Part shown: positions 22,763-34,273 of the stretch, piece by piece
Numbering within the stretch: the first letter of the stretch is position 1
Layout of the letters: the number at the start of each line of letters is the position of its first letter
From: Maratus speciosus
Taxonomy: Eukaryota; Arthropoda; Arachnida; Araneae; Salticidae
Direction of reading: 5' to 3'
NCBI GenBank assembly: GCA_963932465.1
Contig: OZ010799.1
Location: forward strand, 163,490,761 to 163,554,760
Length of the DNA: 64,000 bases
Made by a program: the position numbers and the translations under genes
The notes under the pieces: generated by a model
What the model saw: the letters and a program-made list of their open reading frames with translations, nothing else
Database searches by the model: none
Told to the model about the DNA's origin: nothing

Positions 22763-23235
22763 TATCCCTGAAAAAATTATGCACGTCTTATTATGAAATA
22801 ACTTATAATAAAACTCAGCGATGTATATCAATTTCATTATACATGAAATAGTTTAACATAATTAAAATACGCCGCAAAATATCCCCCCCATACCAGTATG
22901 TAGCAGAATTCTTTTGTGTGGCCCCGTAAATGAATAATAACTATTCTCTGCACCACATATTCCACAGAATGCATATTTTAGTACACTTCATAAATGCATA
23001 TCAAATTTATTATCTTTGAAAGTGTGTAACATCATTAAAAATTATTTGAAACGATTTTTTTTTCCATTGGCCGTAATGTAACGGAATACTTTTGACTGTC
23101 CCTGTAAATGAACTAACTATGCTACAAACGTCTATTGAAGTAGAATTCTTGCTATGGCAAACGTCAATAACATCCAAAAATTTCTAGGGCAATCCGAGTG
23201 TATTTACGAGAGTTAGAGCACGGACAGACGGCCAG
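22763..23235. repeat. Degenerate ~145-bp tandem array (right part)
   Basis: The array resumes after the mariner with TGTGGCCCCGTAAATGAA near 22917 and TGTCCCTGTAAATGAAC near 23094. The second unit matches the minus-strand core of the GTGCGTTCGTAATTAT repeat (ATTGGCCGTAATGTAACGGA). A C run lies near 22884. Confidence 0.55.
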
Positions 23236-23764
23236 ATAAAACCGAAATACATAAACACTTTTCAACTTTGTTGGAATGTGTTAAAAAGAAATATTCTAAA
23301 ATGCGTAAAATGCACAATAGCCAAATTGCCAAATTTTTTAGTACCACTGTTCCAAAACGAAATATTCGTGTTGTTTAATCGCAGAAATCTGCAATTACGT
23401 AAAAAGAATATTTCTTTTTCGGAAATAGTGGTAGATAAATATAGGGATACTTGGCAAAAATGACAATAAAATTTACTTAACTATCAATCGTTCACTTACA
23501 TAAGTCAAATAAGCATAGCTGGAATCAGAATTATTTAAATTAAATTTTTCTTGACAAACAGTGCCCAACGGTGTGAGGCGGATTTCAAGGTTTTCCCAGT
23601 TGCAGTGAACTGTATACCCGGTCGAAGAATAACGTGTCTTACCAATAGATAGAGCCATTGTGATAAAGATTAGCCGTAATTAAAAGCTATTACTGTAAAG
23701 AGTTTAACGATAGTCAGCAAATTACCGTGGTTAAAACATGGTATAGCAATAACGAGTGGACCTA
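23236..23764. other. Nothing recognised
   Basis: Short open frames occur on both strands without recognisable motifs. Confidence 0.45.
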
Positions 23765-24230
23765 TTAACTCTTTGAGGGGCAAGGCACTTCTATTAGTAA
23801 AATACTGAAATGAATGAATGACACCGGAATTTAGAAAGAAATTTATTCGAAAATAAGTAAAAGCTTTTCTACACATATTTAAATAAACGAAAATTTTCAA
23901 ACCACATTTTTGGTGCCAATGTCCCATTTAGGTTGATGGTTGATTTCTGAAGGCCGATTATCTACTCTAGGGATGTAGGTCCGAGGGGGGAGTGCCCTTC
24001 GTGGGGGTCTTTCAAAGGGAACCTAACCATTATTTACGCATGGAAATCCATGGCTCGAAGAAAACCACGAAAACTCCGAACTATTAGGCCGACGGGCGCG
24101 ATTGGGTTTGAAACCAGCACCTCCCGTTTACCAGTTTCGAGAGCATAACCTCTCAACCACTGGTGTGGGTCCCATTTAGGAATTAAAATTAGGTGGTCCA
24201 TAAATGAACAACCGCCCTTGAAGGGGTTAA
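23765..24230. mobile_element. TTAA MITE (TTTGAGGGGCAAGGC) split by a SINE
   Basis: The ends are TTAACTCTTTGAGGGGCAAG and GCCCTTGAAGGGGTTAA. Without the SINE and one target copy the element is about 218 bp, the same as the copies at 33647 and 45275. Shared internal blocks are GAATGACACCGGAATTT and AATTAAAATTAGGTGG. Confidence 0.85.
23933..24168 (-). mobile_element. tRNA-derived SINE, copy 2, with 12-bp duplication
   Basis: GTCCCATTTAGG occurs at 23921-23932 and 24169-24180, an exact duplication of MITE sequence. On the minus strand the head reads GGTTGAGAGGTTATGCTCTC, and a B-box-like GGTTTCAAACCC follows. The tail at the + strand left end is rich in ATCAACC. It sits inside the MITE at 23765-24230. 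Confidence 0.9.
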
Positions 24231-24349
24231 TAAAGAAGAACATACATATAGTGTAGTGTCTACCAGTAGTTGCGAGTGAAGTAACCGAGGATGTAGTCAT
24301 ATGATAGCAGCAGTTGATTTTCTATGTCACATCACCTGAGATTGATTAA

Positions 24350-24473
24350 CACCGTGGCAAACGTCCAACAGTAAATTTGAATAGAAATGTTCGCCTTATT
24401 CATGCAAATTTTCTTCCGTGAATAACACGAAAATTTCTATTCGTTTTTATATGTGAAGTTTGCAACAGTGGTA
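24350..24473. mobile_element. MITE with CACCGTGGCAAAC ends
   Basis: The ends are CACCGTGGCAAACGTCC and AGTTTGCAACAGTGGT. The core is CAACAG at 24366 with CCTTATTCATG 28 nt on. It is related to 2923-3043. A more decayed relative (GTAGAGGCAAACATC to AAGTTTACTCCGGC) lies at 24535-24692. Confidence 0.6.
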
Positions 24474-24692
24474 TAATATACACCTTCACTGACATTGGGA
24501 AGAGGATTGTTACGTTTTTACAATATAATGGAACCGCGGGGTCTGAACTCCGTAGAGGCAAACATCTATTATTAGAAACGAATAGATATTTTTGACGAAT
24601 AGATAATTCTGACAGAATTTCTATGTAAATAAGGCGATTCAATGAGAGGAAATTTTATATTCGAATTTACTGGTATAAGTTTACTCCGGCTG

Positions 24693-25593
24693 TAATCAGC
24701 ACCCCCTGAAATCAGTTACAGTTAAAGCTGCATCATTTTCAGGATATGTGAATTTCTTGGTTGTTTGCAGTAAAGTTATGATATATGGATAGCATGAAAT
24801 TAAAATGTTAAATTTATGAAAAAAACAAATGTTAAGCACTGGTTTGAAACAGGGCTTATTACAAGCTAGGTAAAAAGGAAGTGAAAAGACCACATTACTA
24901 AAAACAATAGCACTTTCGACAGCACCACAGCAGTATATTTTTTTGTAGTTATTGAGTTTGTTACAATATAACAGTCGGGTGTTTACCTAGTTATTACTTA
25001 TTTTCATTATTTAATAAATTTTATGGTTATATTGATGTGATGAAAAAAAAGGAAGATCGGCAGGTATGCTTCAGAAATAAGAAAATATATTCAAAACAAA
25101 AATAGCCGGAAATCTTCGAGTTAACTTCTATGTAATGCTTACCACGCATTTTTCATAAAATAAGAACTTAATCAGATACTTAACAGATCTCGCTTTTGTT
25201 ATTTAAGATTCTTTTCTTATTACGAGTGCACAATTTGTATTTTTCTTTTGTGAATAATTAACTGAGGAATTTCTCGAAAAAAGGATTTCTTTAGAATTGC
25301 TGAGATATTTCTCTTATTAAATCTTTTCTAACTAGTTCACATTCTAAAGCATTTTCTACACGTTGAAGAAATACAGTTTTAAACAAAGTAATAAAGAATA
25401 GTTTATCAGTTCCATGCATAAAATAAAGGTGCATGAATTAAAAATAAATTTATGCAGCTATAAAAAACATTCGAGAAGAACAAAACATTCCGACAGAATT
25501 CACTATAACAGGTATAAGGAAAATAAAGAAAGATAGAAGATAATAGAAAATAAAGAAAATGATAGAAGTCAAAATTAAATTATTAAATTTACA
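24693..25593. other. Nothing recognised
   Basis: No coding motif or paired repeat was seen over 900 bases. Confidence 0.45.
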
Positions 25594-26514
25594 TATTGGG
25601 CCATCTGAAAAGTTCTACGGTTTTTTAGGCTGTATTTCAATAAAGACTGATTCAAAACGAACCGAGAACAAGAGCAGATGTCGGTGCGTTAACGAAGACA
25701 AACCGTATTTTTCAAATAAAAAAATTTCATTGAATTACATAAGCACCTTTTTACCCGACTGCCAAAAAGGGTTATGTGTTTCACGCGTATTTGGGTATGT
25801 GGATTTCTTTATAAACTCGAAACATCCCAACAGCTGGATGGATTTTAATGAATGAGGTCTCTATCGATTCGTCTTAACCCTCTAATGGTTATAGGCTAAG
25901 TTTTGGTTTTATAAATTCAAAATGGTGGCCGTAAAATATTAAATTACGGTAGAGATGAAAATATTTACACACCCTGTTGAGTGGCATATCATTGGATAGG
26001 TCTTTCAAAATGAAGACGATGCTTACTTGACTATTTTACAGTCAGAAGCTCCGTTTAAATATTACACAACCTGGAAGTTGTGTAGGTAGGACTCTAGATT
26101 TACTGCCACTCTAACCATCATAGACATATATAGGCATCATCAAAACAGTGTTTATAGATAGGAATAAACAATTAAACACAACTTAAATGTCAACAATACA
26201 AGTAAATAAAAAAATAGGAAAGTAATATAAGAAAAATAGTTTCACATTGATGAGAAATAATTAATTCGCTTTTTATGCAGTCGGGTTTTTTGATTTTTTA
26301 AATTTAACTTTTATTGTGCAATGACTTTCAGCCGCCGCTTTGGCAGCTGAAAATTATTTTTGTTTTAACTCATTACGTTTTTTCGTATAGGAGTTTTCAA
26401 TGTGCTGTTTTACAGTCCGTAGAGAAGTTATCCGAAAAGGTTAAAATCTCAAGTGGGGATGTCTGATGAATATTGGGGCATGACACAAAACATCCGAGCT
26501 ATAATCAATAAGGT

Positions 26515-27704
26515 GTTGTCAACCATCCATCGCAACTCGGCAATTGGTCAGTTCTAGTCGCTTTTCTAAGAGTTTTGTTTTCAAAACTGCCATTTGGGAA
26601 CAATATTTTCCCAAATTTATTGTCTGATTTTGCGGAAACAATTCTTAATAAATAACTCCTTTGTAGTCCCACCATAGACAAAGCATTACTTTTTTGGGAT
26701 ACGAGCTTCCTCTCGATGTCATTTGGGGAGGTTCATTTGACTTATCCGTTTTTTTTTTCATTGTAACATTATTGTATAGTATTCATTTCTTATCTCCAGT
26801 AAGGAGCCGTTTTAAAAAAGGAGCTTTTTCATTTTGTTTCAGCAAACAATCATATGCCTAAATCCGAGAAAGCACACTTTGTAGTGTTAAAGTATTGGGG
26901 TACTCACACATCACAGCGGTTTACATGCCCAGTCTTATTCAGATGATCATATACTGTGCTTTTTAGGTGCGTTCGTAATTATATAAATACATAGCACCTA
27001 TAGTCGTCGTTCAGTCCGTCCGACTATCTATCCGTCTGTCTGTCCGTCGGTCTGTCCGTCCGACCGCATAAAACAGAGCAAAAACTACCCAACCGAATAG
27101 TCTGAAATTTTAAATATAAAACTGCCGCAATATTTTGTCGAATCATTTCATATTTTATGAAAATCGGATATATAGTTTAATTACAGAGACACTCAAAAGT
27201 TTTCAATTACATTACAGCCAATGGGAAAAAAATTATTTCAAGTGCATTTTAATGATGTTACAGCCTTTCGAACAGAATAAAATTGATATGCACTTATTGC
27301 AGTGCACTAAAATATACATTAAATACAATATACGGCGTAAAAAAATATTTATAAAACTAGCTATAGTACGAATGCACCTCATTTGCCACGTTTGACGTGC
27401 AATTTCTAAATTGTTTGAATTTTAGTCTGTAAGCTAGCTACAGAACTGTGTAACGTGGAATTTCAGGGACAGTTTATTTAAGAGCTCCTCCTTTACGGAT
27501 GATGGTCCTCCAGAGCGAGCGCCATCTTCGAGGCTAAAATTTCCGCACTTAAACTTTTCAAACGACTTTCGAACTGCATTATCTCAAACAGTACATTGTC
27601 TATATACAGCATGAATTTTACGATCAATTGGACTAGCCTTTTTACTTTTTCTGAAATAAAAGAACATAATATGACGAACATGAAGTTTTTTATCCTCAAT
27701 TTTT
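26515..27704 (-). pseudogene. Mariner transposase, broken by decay and insertion
   Basis: Read leftward from 27704, the N-terminal part gives HVRHIMFFYFRKSKKASP, then VYRQCTV, a stop, VRKSFEKFKCGNFSLEDGAR and PSSVKEELLNKL. This is the paired helix-turn-helix of a mariner. A 456-base repeat (26961-27416) is inserted next. Past it come VYDHLNKTG, VNRCDVWVP, TGDKK with the first catalytic Asp, and a segment resembling MTSR-LYPKKVML-WW through to ELTNC. The sequence is lost around the second catalytic Asp, and the third is not found. The start codon is not clear, and many stops and shifts are present. It was the element's own transposase and is now non-functional. Confidence 0.85.
26961..27416 (+). 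repeat. GTGCGTTCGTAATTAT dispersed repeat, copy 3
   Basis: This starts TTTTAGGTGCGTTCGTAATT, has a TCTGTCTGTCCGTCGGTCTG tract, and ends with GAATGCACCTCATTTGCC. It is inserted in the mariner transposase remnant, so it is younger than that element. Confidence 0.85.
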
Positions 27705-28109
27705 AGCGCTGCACTGAAACAAAAATTATGCAATAATACAAGCGAGAATTATGCAGCACAAGCAGAAAGAAATACATTAAATTTAAAAAATAAAAAAAAC
27801 CCGCGAACTAAACAATTATTTCTCATGAATGTCAAACTGTATTTTTTTTATTACTTACCTATATTTTTTATTTACTTGTATTAATGACATTTAAGTTGTG
27901 TTTAATTGTTATTTCCTATCTATAAACACTGTTTTGATGAGGCCTATAGAAGTCTATGAGGGTTAGAGTTCCAGCAAAGCTAGAGATACTACCTACAGAA
28001 CTTCCAGGTTGTGTAATATTGAAACGGAGCTTTTGACTGTGAAATAGTCAAAGAAGCATCGACTTCATTTTGAAAGACCTATCCAATGACATGCCACTCA
28101 ATAGGGTGC

Positions 28110-28159
<50 letters not shown>

Positions 28160-28680
28160 GTTTCTACGGCCATTTTGTATTTTACGGCCGCCATTTTAAA
28201 TTTGTAAAAACAAAACCTAGCCTATAACCCTCGGATGGTTAAGACGCATTGATAGAGACCTCATTCATTAAAACCCATCCAGCAGTTGGGATGTTTCGAG
28301 GTATAAAAAATCCACATACCCAGATACGCGTGAAACACATAACCCTTCTTGGCAGTCGGGTAAAAACTAAATGTACATTTCTGAGCCATTCAAGGTCACG
28401 CTATGTTAGTAGTACCAAATAAATAGAGGAAACCGAGCTTCCTTTTGAAAAACCGCAGAACATTTCGGATGACCCAATAGTTAAAATAAGTATCTAATTT
28501 TAATTTTATAACAGAGTTCTTTTTTGTACGTATCTTTTTAAAAAGTTTTTTCTAAAATTAATAGATTTTTCTCAAAATGGATCAGTCAAATTCTTAACCC
28601 GGGACTTGTTAGTAAAATTTATAACCTTACGTTTATAAAGATGGGTAATTTACAAATTATGATTTTGTTTTGAAGTATTT

Positions 28681-29105
28681 TTAAGTGCGTTCGTAATTAT
28701 GTAAATACGTAGTACGTATAGTCGTCGTTCTGTCTATCTGTCTGTCCGTCCGCATATAACAGAGCAAAAAGTACTCAACCGAATGGCCTCAAATTTTAAA
28801 TATATAATTGTTCCAAAACTTTGTCGAGTCATTCCACATTTCATGAAATCGGATGTATAATTTAATTACAGGGACAGTAAAAGTTTTCCGTTACATTACG
28901 GGGAATGGGAAATAAATATTTCATGTGCAATTTTAATTATATTACAGCCTTTCGAACAGAATGAAATGGATATGCACTTATGAAGTGCACTAAAATAAAC
29001 ATTCAGTACAATATGTGATGCAGAAATTATTTATAAAGCTAGTTATGGTACGAATGTGCATCATTTGCCACTTTTGACATGCAATTTCCAACTTGTTTCT
29101 GTTAT
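28681..29105 (+). repeat. GTGCGTTCGTAATTAT dispersed repeat, copy 4
   Basis: This runs from TTAAGTGCGTTCGTAATTAT to GACATGCAATTTCCAACTTG. It lies in the same orientation as, and only about 90 bases from, copy 5. Confidence 0.82.
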
Positions 29106-29195
29106 AAAAATCAGAATTAATTTTTTTTCCGTATTTTACTTTCTGTGGAATTATTCGAAGAAAGGATTCTTTTAGAATTGTTGATATGATCCTTT

Positions 29196-29600
29196 TTAGG
29201 TGCGTTCGTAATTATATAAATGCGTAGCAAGAACAGTCATCTTTCGGTCCGTCTGTCCGCATAACAGAACAAAAACTACTCAACCGAATGGTCTGAAATT
29301 TTAAATATATAATTGTTACAAAATTTCGTCGAATTATTTTAAATTTTATGAAAATCGGATGTATAGTTTAATTACAGGGACAGTCAAATTTTTCCGTTAC
29401 ATTACGGCCAAGGGGTAAAAATTATCTCAAGTGCATTTTAATGATGTTACAGCCTTTCAAACACAATGGAATTGATATGCACTTATGAAATGCACTAAAA
29501 TATACATTCAGTACAATATACGGAGTAAAAAATATGTATAAAACTTTTTACAGTACGAACGCACCTCATTTGACGTGCAATTTCCAACTTGTTGGAATAT
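29196..29600 (+). repeat. GTGCGTTCGTAATTAT dispersed repeat, copy 5
   Basis: This runs from TTTTTAGGTGCGTTCGTAAT to GACGTGCAATTTCCAACTTG. Its right part has GTACGAACGCACC, which mirrors the left GGTGCGTTCGTAA, so the unit may end in an imperfect inverted repeat of about 15 bases. Confidence 0.82.
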
Positions 29601-29724
29601 GTGTTAGCTTCATTTATTTCTAAAGGAATTTGCGCAAATGGAAGAGACAGGTATCTTACGAGTCCTTGAATTTTCAGACCGGAAGTTTCTTTGCTACCAG
29701 TACTTTCTAATGGAAAGTTTCTCC

Positions 29725-29932
29725 TTAACATTTGAGGGGCAAGTAATTGTATTTCTGTAATGTTGCATTCATACCGGAAAGTTTGAAAAACATTATTTCT
29801 AAACTATGAGAAGCAATTTTACAACCTTTTTTTCCCACTAGAGTAATAATAGTAAAAGTTAATTAAAAGTTTCTGGTGGGTATCTGAATTAAAATTTGGT
29901 GGGATATATCCCACCGCACCTTATGGGATTAA
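29725..29932. mobile_element. TTAA MITE (TTTGAGGGGCAAG to GGTGGGATATAT type)
   Basis: The left end is TTAACATTTGAGGGGCAAG. The right part has GGTGGGATATATCCCACC, as in the copy at 61526-61737, and ends GGGATTAA. The length is 208 bp. Confidence 0.6.
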
Positions 29933-30176
29933 ATAAGGCGAAGTTTTAAACGTTTAATCTGGATTTATTTTGCGGACGAACCTAGAGAGAAGAGATCTTA
30001 AATGAATTCTTAAAGAATATGTTTAAAAACCCCACAGGTGAATTAAAAGATAGTACAGGACTTTACTGGGGCACCGGGATTGATTGTTTGACATTTTTGT
30101 TATTCTGAATTCTGGATTCAGATCGCGAATTCCGAAAGAAGTACTTTACGCAATCGAGAAATATTTGTCATTAACC

Positions 30177-30326
30177 AATAGCTGCAAACTCTTCCGCATT
30201 TTTGTACCACAAAAATTTAACAGAAATTTTTGCCTTATTTAATCAGCAGGTTACAGTGATTTAAAAAGATAAAATTTACTGTAAAATTTTTGTGGTAGAA
30301 AAAGCATGAGATGTTGGCAGCTATGC
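30177..30326. mobile_element. MITE with CATAGCTGCCAAC ends, copy 1
   Basis: The ends are AATAGCTGCAAACTC and GATGTTGGCAGCTATG. Flanking octamers CATTAACC (30169-30176) and CATTAACT (30327-30334) match at seven of eight bases. TACCACAAAAATTTAACAG and CTGTAAAATTTTTGTGGTA show long internal pairing. The core is TACCAC at 30205 with CCTTATTTAAT 28 nt on. It is hAT-like by target size. Confidence 0.75.
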
Positions 30327-30437
30327 ATTAACTCCGTAATAGTTCTTCACGAACGCCGCTCGGGGAATAACAGTTTGCTTGCTTCATTACTAAAAGCTTT
30401 CGGATACCAGTAGTTTTTAACTGCAATCTTCGCTTTA

Positions 30438-31579
30438 TTAACCCTTTATCTACGGCATTATGATCTACTGCAATTTTTTTCATGTAATATTTTTTTTCAG
30501 TTACTACAATGAAAATTAAAGGATAAACATAAAAGAAATTCTCACCCGTAAGAAATTTAATTATTTAGAGGTAATTAATTAAAGTGGTACTTTAAAGTAC
30601 CGTCAGTACACTATGACTAAAATATTGTAACAGAAAATCCACAAGGTATTTCAACTGGCACCAGAAATATCTTTTCGATTTAATAAGTATGTGAAATATA
30701 GGCTTTTTTTCTTATTTACAAATAATCGTTTGGCAAATTCCGGTGCCAATCATTTATTTCAACCCTTTAGAATTGAAAATACATTGATCCTGAAAGGGTA
30801 AAAAAAAAAAAACTATTCTTTTTAGGTTTCGATCTTGTTAGCAGTCCTTTAGTTATGCGACGTCAATATTCCAGGGACAACATGTCCTCTCGCATCTCCA
30901 CATAAGCAAAATATGAATTGACATTATGCCATTTCTAGCATAGCAAAAACGAGCCAGTGCCACAACTTTTTCGATTTCCTATAAAAAATAACAATGAAAC
31001 ACAAAAGAAATACCAAGAAAAGAAGTACCAGGGAAATCATTACTACACTACATTTTAGTAATTACATTTTAAAACATATGAAAACGATGGATAACGACAC
31101 AGACGAAAAGTAAACAAGACCTTTTTCTCCAGCACCCAGTGTACTGACGGTACTTATAAGTACCAACGAGTAATTCAACAGTTAAATCAAATACATACAC
31201 CGTTCACCCAAAATAGCTAGTTATTCTGAGATCATGATCTTCGTATTCTGAGATCATGATCTTCGTATTCTGATATCATGATGAACACATAAAAAAAATC
31301 CAACACTTATCTTATATCCTTTACTGTGTTTGCAGCAATGAAAAGACAAGCGTGGCAATCTGTACAAAATTTTGGCACAAAACACATCGACTGGTTCAAA
31401 GATAGCCTCATTCCTCTCTAAAATAACAAACCTAGAACTACTGTTGCCCTGTATTTGGATAAAGTGGAGTTAAAAGATCGTTTTTTGCGAAGTACCATTT
31501 GAATATTAGTAATATTCACTAGGGTATAAAATTTAAAGTGAGTGGTACTTATAAGTACCGTCAGTAGTTAAAGGGTTAA
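30438..31579. mobile_element. TTAA-bounded non-coding element, intact-length copy
   Basis: The ends are TTAACCCTTTATCTACGGC and GTCAGTAGTTAAAGGGTTAA, and the length is 1142 bp. It is the uninterrupted paralogue of 3093-6169. The interior includes a right-half relative of the CCCTTTCAGGGGC MITE family near 30650-30800 (ending CCTGAAAGGGT), and a locally triplicated TGAGATCATGATCTTCGTAT-like stretch near 31215-31280. No coding frame. Confidence 0.88.
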
Positions 31580-31670
31580 TTGACAGACGTGATCTTGATT
31601 TTATCGGTCAAATATTTTAGTAGGTCAAATATTTGATTTGATATATACCTCCGATACTCACTTAATCTGA

Positions 31671-31896
31671 TTAACCCTTTCAGGGGCAGAAGAATTCTGT
31701 TCGTAAAATGATGAAATAATTGATTGACACCAGAACCTTTAAACGAATTTCTTAAAAAAATAAAAAGCCACTATATCGCATATTCATTTCATTAAAAAAT
31801 CAAAATTTTATTAAAATTTTCCTTGGAGCCATTTGTCAGTTTTTGAATTAAAATTAGCTGGTACGACCCTCTAGCCATTGCCCTTGAAAGGGTTAA
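31671..31896. mobile_element. TTAA MITE (CCCTTTCAGGGGCAG)
   Basis: The ends are TTAACCCTTTCAGGGGCAG and GCCCTTGAAAGGGTTAA. Internal blocks are AAAATGATGAAATAATTG and GAATTAAAATTAGCTGG. The length is 226 bp. Confidence 0.85.
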
Positions 31897-32209
31897 GCGC
31901 TGCAGCGCTTAATATCTAATTGTGATCAGATTGCGCGAGATAGATCATTCGCTGATAAATGCAAGGTCGAATATGTCTTTTATATTCCTAAAGTTGCATG
32001 AAATATCCTCTACTATATCTTTAGATATTCTGCTAAATGTCAAAAATTGAAAATTTCCTGTGTCTTTTCGCCATATGGTGTACATTTATGAAGAAATATC
32101 CAAATCAATTGTATAACCTCCTTTGTCGGAAGTCAGTTAAATAAATAGTTAATGAAATATGATACTGTATTGTGAAATCATTCACCTTCAAAGGTATTTA
32201 GTTCAGATT
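31897..32209. other. Nothing recognised
   Basis: A short AT-rich spacer before the duplicated segment. It begins with the small palindrome GCGCTGCAGCGC. Confidence 0.4.
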
Positions 32210-32708
32210 TTATTGATTATTTTTAATCATTTTCGATGAAATTTGTTATTTTTATTTATATTTTAAAACGGAAAGTTTTTTACTATTTTCAAAAATTCAA
32301 ATCATTTATAAATAAATGCTCTGTAAATTCATCACTTGTAAAGTACGAGAAATTACGATTTCGAAAATTGAAGACATTTTTTTTCTCTAAACCATAATTT
32401 TATTCCATGTGTAAAAATATCGAATTTGTTATTTATTAATTCATTAATATTTCATCTTTTCAACTCGTACAAACTTAGAATTAGAAATAACAAAATTTGA
32501 AAAGCAGAAATATTTCATCGTTCCTCTTCTGTAATTCCTCTTTGAACTTATTACAATATATACATAAATTATGCTCTATTTATGAATGGGAATATTAAAA
32601 CTTATCTATCATGTATTCATTCGCTTTATCTCTTCTAGTTGTAGTAGTTCATTTAGAGAGAAAATCAGTCATTTAATAGTCAAAGAGAGAGAGAAGTATT
32701 CAGCGTCG

Positions 32709-32744
<36 letters not shown>

Positions 32745-33004
32745 CTTAAAAGAATTCTATTGTATTGAACTAAATGAGAAGGATAAATATAGTTTGGGCA
32801 CTCTTGATAAAACGTTGAACGATAAATATCAGAAAGCAGAACTGCGAAGATCTTCTTTTCTAAACAGTGCGCGATAAAAATTTCAGGCAGTTGCCTCTAA
32901 AGACCTGAATTATTTTATCGTGAGTATTTTCTTTTCTGTTTAAAAGATGTTTGAAAAACTTGTCTTATCAAGTTAATAATTTTGGCAAAACTGTTACCGT
33001 GTGT
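32210..33004 (+). repeat. Segmental duplication, copy 1 (~0.8 kb)
   Basis: This aligns over its whole length with 34576-35392, about 2.37 kb downstream in the same orientation. Shared blocks include AACCATAATTTTATTCCATG, AAAACTTATCTATCATGTAT, AAAGACCTGAATTATTTTAT and AAGTTAATAATTTTGGCA. It carries a poly-A run near 32710-32740 that copy 2 lacks. No coding motif was recognised, so what was duplicated is unknown. Confidence 0.85.
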
Positions 33005-33235
33005 TTAACCCCTTAACAGTGACATTTGTTTTCTTACAAAATAAAATTAAAAATGGGGCTGGACACCACTTTTTCCATACTAAAATATTTACCTTACTTA
33101 ATCGAAAAATATCTGACAATCAATAAAGATAAATTTACAGTTACAAATTGGTGGTATCAAAATGCTTTTAATTACGAAGCAAGCAAAGTGTGTTCTCGCC
33201 CGAAACCAGTTCGGGCCACACTGTTAAGGGGTTAA
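33005..33235. mobile_element. TTAA MITE (CCCCTTAACAGTG family) with known empty site
   Basis: The ends are TTAACCCCTTAACAGTG and CACTGTTAAGGGGTTAA, perfect inverted termini, and the length is 231 bp with both TTAA. The duplicate segment reads GTTTAACATT at the matching point near 35391, with one TTAA and no insert. The core is CACCAC at 33064 with CCTTACTTAAT 28 nt on. Confidence 0.93.
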
Positions 33236-33394
33236 CATTAACCCTGAAAGAGAACTATCGGAAATCTTTCTTAAATGTTATAAGCAATAAAATTTTTTAT
33301 AAACACCAGAATTTTTATTTAATACTATTTAACTTATTCATTTTTCAGTGTGTTTTTTTCTTCATGACTTTCTATGCCTCACCTAGTGGTGCCA

Positions 33395-33645
33395 CTGTCA
33401 AAGCTCTCGCTGCGGAACCCGAGATTTCCTCAGGGATGCATTTTTCCAACTAATTAATCCTCCTGTGATTATTCCCACCAGTTATTTTTTTATTGTAAAT
33501 TTTGCCTTATTTAATCGGAGCATTTTTCCCGATTAAATTAGATAAAAATTTTGTTTTGAAAAACCGGTGACAAAAGAATAAAAATTCTTAAATACACAAT
33601 TTTTGAAGCTATTTTGATAAAACAATTACGCAGCGAGAGGGTTAA
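33395..33645. mobile_element. TTAA MITE (CCCTCTCGCTGCG family)
   Basis: The right end is CGCAGCGAGAGGGTTAA. The left end is decayed but readable as CTCTCGCTGCGGAACCC. The core is CACCAG at 33476 with CCTTATTTAAT 29 nt on. A related right end is at 50954. Its right TTAA is one base from the left TTAA of the next MITE. Confidence 0.7.
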
Positions 33646-33646
33646 A

Positions 33647-33865
33647 TTAATCCTTTCAGGAGCAAAGCATTTTCAATGCTAAAGTGTTGAAACAAATGAA
33701 TGACACCGGAATCCACCAACAAATTTATTTTTAAATACCAAAAGACCTGTATTTTACTTACATATTCAATGGAAAAGATTTAACCAAAATTGTGGTATCA
33801 TTGTGGCTTTTGGGCATTAAAATTAAGTGGTTTCATAAACATACCACCGCCCCTAAAAGGGTTAA
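33647..33865. mobile_element. TTAA MITE (CCTTTCAGGAGCAAAGC)
   Basis: The ends are TTAATCCTTTCAGGAGCAAAG and CCGCCCCTAAAAGGGTTAA, and the length is 219 bp. The internal GAATGACACCGGAAT and TTTTGGGCATTAAAATTAA are shared with 7187 and 23765. Confidence 0.85.
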
Positions 33866-34273
33866 ATCGGGATTCGGACGGGTGAGGTAATTTTTCCGGG
33901 ATAACTACCAGTATTTTTTTTTTTAAATAAATCTAGTTTAAACGCAGGAAATTTCGGTTTCTTTTAACACGGTGACTGACACTGAAGCTGAAAAATTTAC
34001 AACGTTTTAAGTAATTTTTAAGAAAATATAATCCTGTAATAAATAAAAGGTAAGTAAATTTTAAATAAATTTTCAGTAATTACTTAAAACGACATATACA
34101 TATTTAGTTTTATATCATATTTTAAACTGTCAGTCATCGGTGAATGACGCGTTCTAAACGGAAAGTTCAGTGTCAGTCACCAGTGACTGAAGTGGAGCGT
34201 AACGTGTTAACAAGAGATTTTCTGTAAGAAAAACGTTGCCGTTTCTATTCTGCAAAATTACAGGAGAACCTTA

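Larger units (their letters stand above)
25596..28477 (-). mobile_element. Mariner with ~700-bp inverted repeats
   Basis: The outer ends are TTGGGCCATCTGAAAAGTTC and GAACATTTCGGATGACCCAA, with TA on both sides (25594-25595 and 28478-28479). The arms pair from about 25596-26280 with 27830-28477. Markers in both arms include CCCAACAGCTGGATGGATTT against AAAACCCATCCAGCAGTTGG, and the GTGTTTCACGCGTA block. A 38-base A run interrupts the right arm at about 28119-28157. The region between the arms holds a dead minus-strand transposase and a dispersed repeat at 26961-27416. An open frame over the left arm is non-coding terminal repeat. Confidence 0.88.

Noticed and set aside
25559..25855. 98-codon open frame
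   Set aside because: It crosses the end of a mariner and lies in its non-coding inverted repeat; the mirrored arm does not keep the frame open.
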